NCBI RefSeq assembly: GCF_004103715.1
Contig: NZ_CP035282.1
Location: forward strand, 558,001 to 622,000
Reading direction: 5' to 3'
Source: Acidilutibacter cellobiosedens
Lineage (GTDB): Bacteria; Bacillota; Clostridia; Tissierellales; Acidilutibacteraceae
Length of the DNA: 64,000 bases
Part shown: positions 28,064 through 38,800 of the stretch, in pieces
How positions within the stretch are numbered: the first letter of the stretch is position 1
How the letters are laid out: the number at the start of each line of letters is the position of its first letter
Translations under genes and position numbers: made by a program
The notes under the pieces: model-generated
What the model was told of the DNA's origin: nothing
What the model saw: only the letters and a program-made list of their open reading frames with translations
Databases searched by the model: none

Positions 28064-28728
28064 CGGTAAATAAAACTGCGTTGCAGACTGCAGTGTCGGG
28101 AGCAAACACAAATAAAGTGACAGCTGTAGTAAGCATAGACGGGTCAGACGTAGACCAAGATAATCATTGGGTAACACAAGTAGAGATGACAGCTTATGAA
28201 ACTGCCATATCAAACGCTCAAGCAGTGTTAGACAAAGCAGGTGCCACACAAGAAGAAGTAGATGCTCAAGTTATAGCGTTAAATACAGCTACAGGCACAT
28301 TTAACAATGCTAAAAAACCTGGAACAAAATTGGAAATAAAAAGTGTAACGTCGACCATTGTACATCTAACTGGGAATAGTACTGTAACTGCTGGTTTATC
28401 AGGAAATACTATAACTATAGGTGGTACAATTCCTAAATATCCGGATAGTATTTTAGGTCATGAACCAAACAGTAATTTGTTTGAAATTATGATAGTCTTG
28501 GATAATGTTAATAAAGAAACAGCAGTATGCAAGATAGTAGGGCCTAATAAAACTAACGAATATGCAGCAGGAAAATGGATGGACGGAGATAATTACTTCT
28601 ACTTTGTAGGAGCAGTGAAGGATATCAATAGTACTTTTACGATTACTATTGACAATGATGGTGATGGTACTGCAGCTCCAATAACTTTTAATGTTGTAAT
28701 TGCAGCAGATACTATATTAGGGCAATAA
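28021..28728 (+). pseudogene. C-terminal fragment of an S-layer-type protein (3' exon of the intron)
   Basis: The frame is open for 235 codons, but its first 14 lie inside the group II intron, so the exon part begins near 28064 (VNKTALQTAVSGANTN). That part is a helical FIVAR-like segment with the pattern AISNAQAVLDKAGATQEEVDAQ, followed by a beta-rich domain ending in DNDGDGTAAPITFNVVIAADTILGQ. No signal peptide, start codon with ribosome site, or SLH module is present, and the sequence 5' of the intron is not coding. It looks like the surviving tail of a second surface-layer gene next to the intact one at 23813. If translated, it would need splicing to a distant 5' exon that I cannot see. 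Confidence 0.65.
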
Positions 28729-28740
28729 AAACTTGAGGAC

Positions 28741-28834
28741 GTGGGGACGTTTCACTTGTCCGCATAACTCATCTGTCTAAGTAACAAAGTATTTCTATGC
28801 CGGCAATTATTGCAATTGCCGGCATAGATTTTTT
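28741..28834 (+). terminator. repeated terminator module, copy 1
   Basis: A conserved lead-in (GGGGACGTTTCACTTGTC) runs into a perfect 14-bp stem (28795-28808 with 28814-28827, core GCCGGCAATT) followed by ATTTTTTC. It would end any transcript of the S-layer fragment. A second, diverged copy is at 28996. Confidence 0.75.
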
Positions 28835-28894
28835 CATACATAAAAAACAAATAATATTGTATAAATATGAATAATTTGGGATATGGGGACGTTT

Positions 28895-28995
28895 CGGGAC
28901 CAGTGAAAAAGTCCGATTTTTTAATTTTTTATATCTACAAATCCGCATTTTTGCTGGAGTAATTTTTAAAAATAACAACTTTATCACTGGTCCCG
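28895..28995. mobile_element. 101-bp element with terminal inverted repeats (MITE-like)
   Basis: CGGGACCAGTG at 28895-28905 and its exact inverse CACTGGTCCCG at 28985-28995 bound an A+T-rich, non-coding core. The pairing extends inward as GAAAAAG / CTTTATC. It splits the lead-in of repeated terminator module copy 2, so it looks like a later insertion. A lone left end is at 30491. Confidence 0.6.
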
Positions 28996-29087
28996 GGCGT
29001 TTCACTTGTCTGCATAGTTCATCTGCCTAAGTGATAAAGTATTTTCTCTGCCAACAATTGCGATAATTGTCGGCAGAGATTTTTTTA
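28996..29087 (+). terminator. repeated terminator module, copy 2
   Basis: GCGTTTCACTTGTCTGCAT and the following 40 bp align with copy 1 at 28741. The stem at 29046-29059 with 29065-29078 keeps pairing with one mismatch despite several changed bases, and seven T residues follow. A more diverged third relative lies at about 30640-30705. Confidence 0.65.
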
Positions 29088-29155
29088 CTTTATTATAATT
29101 TAAAAAATCAATAAAAATAAATTGAAAATTATAATTATTATGATATTATTATACA

Positions 29156-29169
29156 AGAACATATGTTCT
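29156..29169. promoter_or_regulatory. SOS (LexA)-box-like palindrome
   Basis: AGAACATATGTTCT is a perfect 14-bp palindrome containing the Gram-positive LexA core GAAC-N4-GTTC. It ends one base before a TATAAT -10 element (29171-29176), where a repressor would block transcription of the Rpn-type gene at 29197. Confidence 0.55.
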
Positions 29170-29196
29170 ATATAATAATCGATAAGGGGGATTAAT

Positions 29197-30079
29197 TTGG
29201 AAACCAAGATTACGTATCATGCCAAAGATGTATTATTTAAATCTTTAAGTGAAGTATATAAGGATCAGGCTTTGACATCTTATGGGCTGGACTTTCCCAA
29301 AATAGTAAGGATGCTTCCCAATGAATTTCCACAGGTTAAAGCAGATGAAAAGAAGGCAGACAGCGTATTTTTATTGGAAGATGATTCTGTTTTATTATTA
29401 GAATATGAAAGCAACAATAGAATTAAAGAAAATTTTATAAAATACGGAGAATATATAATAAGAATAATTAATAGGTATTATAGGGAATCAAGGGAAATAA
29501 AGACAGTGAATATGGCAGTAATATATGCAAGCGATATAGTAGAAGCCGAAAATAAAATAAGTTTTGGAAGTTTGAGTATAGGTGTTCAATCGGTGTTTAT
29601 GAAAAATTTTGACGGGGAATTGGCATTAAGGAATATTCATGATAAAATAAAATCAGGATAAGAGTTGACGAACGAAGAAATAATAAGGCTTATACTCCTA
29701 CCATTGATGAAGAGCAAAAAGAAAAGGCAGGAAATAATAGAGGAAAGTATGGACTTAGCAAAGAATATAAAAAGACGGAAAGAAGCAGTTGGCGGTAATA
29801 GCGGGATTGTTGACGGTGACTGACAAATTTATAGATGAGGAATATGCTAAAAATATAAGGGAGTGGTTGAGGATGACGAAAGTAGAGAAGATATACGAAG
29901 AAGAAAAGCAAAAACTTATTGAAGAGAAAGAAAAGGAAAAACAAAAACTTCTTAAAGAAAAGGAAAAAGAGAAGACATTGAAAATAGCAAAAAATTTATT
30001 GGATGTTTTAGTACCTGAACAAATAGCGAAAAAAACAGGGCTGACATTAGATGAAGTTTTAAAACTAAAAAATTTATAA
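29197..30079 (+). pseudogene. Rpn/PD-(D/E)XK-type nuclease gene broken by a stop and a frameshift
   Basis: The first frame (29197-29661, 154 codons) is the Rpn-family N-terminus, with LLEYESNNRIKENFIKYGEYI as the conserved nuclease segment. A TAA at 29659 interrupts it, yet the same frame continues with ELTNEEIIRLILLPLMKS. Near 29770-29790 the coding sequence moves to the +1 frame (AVIAGLLTVTDKFIDEEYAKNIREWL) and ends at 30079 with a KEKEK-rich coiled coil and the family tail LAKKTGLTLDEVLKLK-like. One nonsense mutation and one frameshift therefore disrupt an otherwise full-length gene of about 290 codons. The start follows AAGGGGGATTAA. Family members are linked to recombination and self-mobility in E. 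coli. The truncated relative at 12198 is a second copy. Confidence 0.8.
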
Positions 30080-30124
30080 GATAAAAGAGATAGTTATTTT
30101 TGGAGGACGAGAATGTAGTTAATT

Positions 30125-30153
30125 TTGTGCGAATATGAATAATCTGGTAAAAT
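30125..30153 (+). promoter_or_regulatory. promoter of the small toxin mRNA
   Basis: TTGTGC and TAAAAT are separated by 17 bp. The predicted start near 30160 leaves a leader of about 65 nt that folds over the toxin ribosome site. Confidence 0.65.
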
Positions 30154-30225
30154 AGAATAAAGGTAATCGGGAAAAGTAGGGTGTGGATTGCCACCTCACT
30201 TCACAAACGGAAGGAGGTGGTAGGT

Positions 30226-30336
30226 ATGATGAATACATATCAAGCAATATCATTAATGATTATGTTTGGCATGTTCGTTATATCACTAATCTCCTTAATA
30301 GTTAGCCTAAAGGATAACATTAAGAGAAAAAAATAG
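30226..30336 (+). CDS. holin-like type I toxin peptide
   Basis: This 36-residue peptide (or 35 from the second ATG at 30229) has the hallmark of the Hol_Tox/TxpA-BsrG class: a short polar start, QAISLMIMFGMFVISLISLI as one membrane helix, then a lysine-rich tail (KDNIKRKK). Such peptides insert in the cytoplasmic membrane and are normally silenced by an antisense RNA. The ribosome site GGAGG (30213-30217) is paired with CCACCTC at 30191-30197 in a stem of 7 bp (10 with wobbles), which would keep the mRNA untranslated until processed or refolded. A terminator hairpin follows the stop directly, and an antisense promoter lies just downstream. The size, fold and layout together make the call convincing, although no toxicity is shown by sequence. 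Confidence 0.85.
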   Translation: MMNTYQAISLMIMFGMFVISLISLIVSLKDNIKRKK

Positions 30337-30415
30337 CCACCCTGCTGACACCAGGGTGGTAAAATTTTTTTAAACACTTTGGTGGCAACCGCACCGTTGC
30401 GGTGCCGATTACCTT
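30330..30415 (-). ncRNA. candidate antisense antitoxin RNA
   Basis: On the minus strand, TTTACT and TATAAT with 16 bp spacing (TATAAT complement at 30422-30427) would start a leftward RNA near 30415. It would form a strong hairpin (30383-30412, GGCACCGCAACGG...) and end at the toxin terminator hairpin read backwards (30337-30359), which has a T-run (TATTTTTTT) on this strand too. It would pair with the 3' end of the toxin mRNA. The coordinates are predictions. Confidence 0.62.
30337..30370. terminator. bidirectional terminator shared by toxin mRNA and antisense RNA
   Basis: The 8-bp stem CCACCCTG / CAGGGTGG begins at the base after the toxin stop. It is followed by TAAAATTTTTTT on the plus strand and by a T-run on the minus strand. 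Confidence 0.75.
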
Positions 30416-30470
30416 ATTAACATTATACCATAAATATATAAAAAGTAAACATATGTATTTAAATTTTACA

Positions 30471-30720
30471 CTTGGGACGTGGGGACGTTTCGGGACCAGT
30501 GAAAAAGCTTGGATTCGAAAATATTAATGAATTTAGGGACTTTTTAAAACAATTATAAAGAATAAGCGGGACAAGGGAACAGATTTTTTGTCCCAATCAG
30601 ACTTTTTGAATCACAATGTATAAGCAATAGGAATAATCCATCTGTTCATATAGGGAAACATTTTTATGTCGGCAGTTATCACAATCGCTGGCATAGATTT
30701 TTTTGTACGACATGAAGGGA
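30471..30720. repeat. fragments of the GGGACGTTT and terminator-module repeats
   Basis: GGGGACGTTTCGGGACCAGTGAAAAAG (in two parts, 30481-30490 and 30491-30507) repeats the junction seen at 28885-28911. A lone left end of the 101-bp element is thus present without its right end. A diverged terminator module with a wobble-paired stem and ATTTTTTT ends near 30706. The stretch 30721-30945 holds nothing I can support. Confidence 0.5.
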
Positions 30721-30945
30721 CAATTTGAAGTAGACCGGTATATGTAGGGGTGTATATTCGATATTTATAATAAACATAAAAGGTGTATAAGCATATAATT
30801 ATATAGCAAGAAATATACCCTTGAAGAGGAATGAGAAAATTGTGATTATCCCTGAGAGGCTGATAAAAGAAAGAATGGGGAAGTTAAAATCTTAAATAAA
30901 TCGACGATACGAGGGGATGATTTGAGATCGCTTCAGGCAGAAAGA

Positions 30946-30991
30946 GAACCGCTGCAAAACTAATTTACTCTGTTAGTTTTGTGGGCGGTCC

Positions 30992-30994
<3 letters not shown>
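30946..30994 (-). terminator. imperfect hairpin after the DUF11/DUF4183 gene
   Basis: CAAAACTAA / TTAGTTTTG at 30956-30980 forms a 9-bp stem. It extends outward imperfectly (GAACCGC / GGCGGTCC). It lies just beyond the minus-strand stop codon. The T-run is weak. Confidence 0.4.
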
Positions 30995-34114
<3,120 letters not shown>

Positions 34115-34132
34115 TTATTCTATGCTTATAAC

Positions 34133-34159
34133 AAAAAGGATGTGCCAATCGGCACATCC
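34133..34159 (-). terminator. terminator after the small DUF4183 gene
   Basis: On the minus strand, GGATGTGCC-GATT-GGCACATCC is followed by five T residues. It separates the two DUF4183 genes, so the larger one probably has its own weak promoter or relies on read-through. Confidence 0.8.
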
Positions 34160-34172
34160 TCGAATATATTTA

Positions 34173-34553
34173 TTAAGTTGTTATTGTAGTTGTAGAAGTA
34201 GAAATTGGATTGAAGTTATTTACAGTTAAGGTAATTGGTGTACCAACAGGGATTGTAGATGCTTGATTAATGACAACTTGGGAACCGTCGGTACTAACTG
34301 TAAACAAACTGGATTGTTGTAATACACCATTTATAAATAACAGATAATATCCATTATCTGTAGATACAGTTGTCAGATTACCAGTCATGATATTGCCGGC
34401 ATCGTCTGTGAATTGAGTAGCCGGAATAGTGAGTACATCATCAGTTCTTTCATCTTCCCTTAATTCATAAAAGTATTTGCTGATTTCCGGATTAATATCA
34501 ACATCTGTTGTAGTGACAGCACTCATCACTAATTTTAATAATTTTGCAGCCAT
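34173..34553 (-). CDS. DUF4183 domain protein
   Basis: This 126-residue protein is a single DUF4183 unit. It contains the diagnostic [18 protein letters not shown] strand pair and a Thr-rich C-terminal strand that ends in STSTTTITT. It has no signal peptide. A very good ribosome site (AAAAGGAGGACAAATA) precedes ATG at 34553. It lies directly upstream of the giant protein with three such units, so the two probably share a location and may interact. The function of the domain is not established. The sequence does not show how the gene is switched on, and I see no sporulation promoter with confidence. Confidence 0.8.
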   Translation of the reverse strand: MAAKLLKLVMSAVTTTDVDINPEISKYFYELREDERTDDVLTIPATQFTDDAGNIMTGNLTTVSTDNGYYLLFINGVLQQSSLFTVSTDGSQVVINQASTIPVGTPITLTVNNFNPISTSTTTITT

Positions 34554-34729
34554 TATTTGTCCTCCTTTTTATTGGATTTTAAACCTGTTTACATAATAAT
34601 ATATTAGACAAGTTTTTAATTTGTTACTTATTTAAGCTGTATTTATACTTTTTACGGCTGCCTTTATCATCTCCCTCTACTTCTTATATATAAAATAAAA
34701 CGAAATTTTACTATTGTAATTTTAAAAAA

Positions 34730-35011
34730 GTGATTGAGATTAAAAAAGTAGTAAGTGATGTTTCAAAGAAATATGATGTTCAGAGAGTTGCTTTTTTTGG
34801 TTCCTATGCACGAGGAGAAGCTAATTTAAATAGCGATATTGATTTACAGGTTGATAAGGGAGAAATAAAGGGACTTTTTCAACTTTCAGGCTTTCATTTA
34901 GATATTGAAGATAAATTGAATGTTGATGTTGATATTTTAACAACTGAAAGCCTCAGTGATGAATTTCTTACACGCATAGGGAAGGAGGGAATTATTCTCT
35001 ATGAACGGTAA
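34730..35011 (+). CDS. MNT-type minimal nucleotidyltransferase (antitoxin-like)
   Basis: This 93-residue protein has the nucleotidyltransferase signature GSYARGEANLNSDIDLQV (GSxxRGxxxxxSDxDL) and a third acidic strand, NVDVDIL. Such proteins are the antitoxin half of HEPN/MNT systems, where they AMPylate the HEPN RNase. The reading frame of the partner starts at 35001 and overlaps by 11 bp, as is usual, but is closed after 18 codons. The GTG start has no recognisable ribosome site. The protein may therefore be an orphan left after loss of its toxin, or act on a HEPN protein elsewhere. Confidence 0.85.
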   Translation: MIEIKKVVSDVSKKYDVQRVAFFGSYARGEANLNSDIDLQVDKGEIKGLFQLSGFHLDIEDKLNVDVDILTTESLSDEFLTRIGKEGIILYER

Positions 35012-35057
35012 AGATAGAAATATATATATTTTTAACTATAAAATCATTTTATATTAA
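35001..35057 (+). pseudogene. remnant of the HEPN toxin partner
   Basis: Eighteen codons begin with MNGKDRNI, which is the typical start of DUF86-type HEPN RNases, and then lose similarity and stop. An AGGAGGG site precedes the ATG, and the overlap with the MNT gene is the normal operon junction. The HEPN catalytic RxxxxH motif is missing. The A+T-rich 90 bp that follow contain no continuation. Confidence 0.6.
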
Positions 35058-35147
35058 ATATAATATCCATAGAAATATTTGTGAAAAGTTTTCCTTTAGT
35101 ATATAATATAAATATATACAATATGAGGCGGGGAGAGGTGAATAACT

Positions 35148-35555
35148 GTGACCAACGAAGAGTTTCAGAAGATAGTCCTACAGGAGCTGAAAAGCTTAAG
35201 AGAAGGCCAGAATAGCTTAGAGGAAAGGCAGAAAAACTTAGAAGAAAGTCAGAAGGACTTAATAGAAGGACAGAAGACCTTACTTGAAGGCCAGATAAGG
35301 TTGGAAGAACGACAGACGAAACTGGAAGAACGACAGATGAAGCTGGAAGAACGACAGGGTAACTTAGAAGAGGAGATAAAAGATATCAAGAAGGATTTAA
35401 AAGCTGTAATCGATCAAACCGCTGATTTAACTGAATTTAGAGAAGAAGCAAATAAAAAGCTTGATTTTTTGATTGAAGACAACAGATCCATACATGAAAT
35501 TTTAGGTGAACACGAAATTTCAATCAGAACTTTACGCAGAAGGCCTGTGGTTTAA
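35148..35555 (+). CDS. small coiled-coil protein of LEERQ repeats
   Basis: The protein has 135 residues. Positions 20-85 are a run of seven-residue units such as LEERQTK, LEERQMK and LEGQIR, which form a continuous coiled coil. A further helical region (EEIKDIKKDLKAVIDQTADL) and a basic C-terminus (IRTLRRRPVV) follow. No signal peptide, membrane segment or catalytic motif is present. GGGGAGAGGTGAATAACT precedes the GTG start, and a perfect terminator follows, so it is a monocistronic gene. The repeats are also visible at DNA level (GAACGACAGA units). The function is unknown; it resembles short tropomyosin-like proteins that are annotated as hypothetical. Confidence 0.7.
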   Translation: MTNEEFQKIVLQELKSLREGQNSLEERQKNLEESQKDLIEGQKTLLEGQIRLEERQTKLEERQMKLEERQGNLEEEIKDIKKDLKAVIDQTADLTEFREEANKKLDFLIEDNRSIHEILGEHEISIRTLRRRPVV

Positions 35556-35556
35556 T

Positions 35557-35601
35557 AAAAGCCCTTTGAATTTGAGGATTTCCCAAATTCAAAGGGCTTT
35601 T
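35557..35601 (+). terminator. strong Rho-independent terminator
   Basis: A perfect 18-bp stem (starting AAAAGCCCTTTGAATTTG) with a 9-base loop ends in TTTT. It closes the coiled-coil gene and would work in both directions. Confidence 0.9.
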
Positions 35602-35692
35602 ATGTTAAGTTACAATATGCGTATAAACTTCTTCTTAACATATGAAAATGATATTGTATTATTCCCGATGTTATGATAATATTAATATCGAT

Positions 35693-35711
35693 GATAATGA
35701 TAATCATTATC
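35693..35711. promoter_or_regulatory. Fur box
   Basis: GATAATGATAATCATTATC is identical over all 19 bases to the classical Fur consensus. It also contains the GATAAT-N-ATTATC core used by Gram-positive Fur/PerR-type regulators. It lies 97 bp before the start codon of the SLH gene at 35808. The region 35602-35800 also has several TTAACATAA/GTTAAT-like half-sites. Confidence 0.82.
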
Positions 35712-35807
35712 GACGTGTTAATATAACGTTAATTATAAAGTTAAGGGGAGGTGAAATAATTATTATCTTAACGTTATGTTAAACCATTATGTTAAGGAGG
35801 AGATAAT

Positions 35808-38800
35808 TTGATCAATAGAGCAGTTAAGCAAATATTGATATTTACATTGGTTTTCTCAATGATATTTACAGGTGTGATTCCTGGAATTGTAAATAATACG
35901 GTGAGAGCGGAAGAAACCGAAGCGGTATCCGATGAACAAGAGAAAAATATAATACCCGAGGAAGAAAAAACGGGAGAAGATACGTCTGAAAAAGAAGATG
36001 AAGTTAATCAGGAAGAAGAGAATAATTTGCCGGAAGAATCCGAAGAAGAAAATGCGGAACCTTCCGAGAAATTAACGGCAGACATTATAAATTTGAGCCT
36101 TGGAGGAAAAGGCTACAGCACAACTATGGCAGAAGCCGTGGAATACGCTCAGGATAAGGGAGTCCTTGTAGTTGCTGCTGCAGGAAATGAAGGAGAAGAT
36201 GCTTCAAGATATTATCCCGCAGGACTTCCGGGAGTTTTAACTGCAGGTGCTGTGGACAGAAGCGGGAATATAGCAAGTTTCTCCAATATAGGCAGCAGAG
36301 TTGATATATTTGCTCCCGGGGTGGATATTGTATCCACATCTATAAAGGGAAGCGGAACAATGGGTAATGATGAAAAAGGATATTATGAAAAAGCAAATGG
36401 CACTTCTTTTTCTTCGCCATATACGGCAGGAGTGGCGGCAGTTTATAAGATCAAAAATCCCGATGCAAGTGCTGGTCAGATAATAGAAGTTATCAAGAAT
36501 TCGGCCGTTCAAGGTAAAAAGTGTATAAAACTGAATATGTACAATGCTGTCGTTTTAGGGGAAAGTCATGAAAGCTACATACAGTTTCTTACTCCTAAGA
36601 AGGATAGCTATATATCGGATGTGGTAGAGATTAAGGCCCGAATTATAAAGAATTCCGATCAGATAGGGAAAGTAGGATTTTATTTGGATTCTGTCTCGGA
36701 TAAAAATAAGATTGCCGAAATAGAAAATGACGGGAATAAAGAAATATATGAATACGAGTGGAATACAGAAAAAGTGAAAGAAGGCAAACATAATATAATA
36801 GCCGTTGTTTATGATACTGCCGGCGATATAAAAAATAAAGTGGAAACATCAATATATGTTATAAACGAAGTGAATTCCGGATTGGTATTGAAAGTAAAAG
36901 ATCCAAGGGGAAATGTAGCTGTAAACGCACAAATACAGCTATATGATAAAAAAACCGAAGACGAAAAGGAAAGCTATGAGGAAATATGGGAAGGAACAAC
37001 GGACGATCAAGGTCTGGTTCGTATACCGAATACTATAATAGACGATATGACTAAATATTATGTTCTTATAAACGGAGTATTTGATTTTGAAGGGTCCCCT
37101 GCGGGAAGTACTTTGTTTATTTACAGAAGAGAAGTGGAGGGGCCGAATACTGTTGAAATAAATGGGGAAGGCACTGTCCCAGTCAAATTCAATATAAACG
37201 ACAAGAAAGGTGATACTATTTCCGAAGCCCAGTATTATGCTACTGCAGTTGATGAAAACGGGTTAAAAATAGGAAGTACAAGTTCCTTAAATTCTAAGAC
37301 ATATAATTCCCCTACCATTTATATGGATAAGGGAAAATATGATTTGTTTGCATACAGCAAAACCGACAACGAGACATATTTTTTAAGTGAATTTGGAAAG
37401 AACATAGATAATTCGGACAAGGAACTGATATTTGACGGAAAGAAAACAGGGTCCGTTTCTTTGAATTTGAATTATCCTGAAAATATAGAAGTGGTAAACA
37501 GTTATCTGTATTTGTACAATAAGTATACTGAAGCCTCTATAGGAATATCCGCAGATGAAGAAATTGCAGGGAAGGATATATTGGTATCTGCGGGAGATTA
37601 TAGCTATACAACTGAAATTGAGATAAAGGTTCCAGGCTATGACACCAATTGGGTATATGTATTTGACAGCCTGGGGGATTCGGAGAATATAAAGGAAAAT
37701 ATGGATAATAAGATAACTCTCGGCGGAAATATTAAATTGGATGTTTATGAACTTGATAAGGATACCATGAAGAATTATGTTGAAGGAATAGGCGGAACTT
37801 TTAACGAATCCGATATTCAATATTCTGAAAGAGACGGAGTAAAGGTATACAAGATTCCGAGAGGTTATAACATGGAATATACGAAACACAGATTTACGGA
37901 TGAAAATAACAACGGGCTGGTGGCTATATATAAGGGAAGCCTCGGAGAAGATTCCGTAAATATATATGGAAATGTTCAGGCTTCAAGTTTGGAAGAAGTA
38001 AATCCGTATTATTGTATAACGAGGCTTTCGGACGGATATCAACCTTATAACATGGCATTTAATTTGTTCTATCAATATGCTTTCTGGTATATCGGAAATC
38101 CTGCCTTGACCGTAGGAGAATATGATGTCGATTTAATTCTTGAAAAAAACCCTCTGGCTGAAAGCGGAATCAAAGGCCACATGATTCAGAATATATATGA
38201 TGAAGATGTCAAGGTATTGAAGTTAAAAGACGAAAAGGGAAATGTCCTTAAGCCTTATACTTGGATATACAGGTTGGAAAAAGACGAGGAAGGCAATAGT
38301 TATTGGGAACAAAGCTACGGATTGTGGTGCGATAGGACCGGCAAGGATATTGGCGCCATAGTTATAGATTCCGGTACGAAACTTTCGGAAAAGAAAAACG
38401 GAAATATGGCAGTATTTTATTATACTGATGAAAAAACGGATAAGAATGTGTTTATATTTAGAACCTTTACGACTTTGGATGAATTAGAAAAGAATATGAC
38501 CATAAATATAGAAGACCTTCAACTGGTCAGATTCAATCCGGTAGACAGCAAGGGCCAAAAACTTGATGCTATGGATTTAAGCCAAAGTATAATAATCGAA
38601 AATGATAATTTAGCAATTCCTTTTAGCCATAACATAGATATGTTATATACGGACGGAGTTTATATGGAACCGGGAGAATACGGGTTTAACGGCATATATA
38701 TTACTCCAAAAGATAATGGGGGCAAATACAACTGCTATTATTTAATTAACACGGGTGTAGATATAACAAAGGATGGGAAAAACAATGAAGTAAAATTGGA

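Noticed and set aside
30842-30895. Short frame MIIPERLIKERMGKLKS after a GAGGAATGAG sequence, resembling the start of XRE-type repressors.
   Set aside because: Only 17 residues, no helix-turn-helix follows, and the similarity is limited to a common start pattern.
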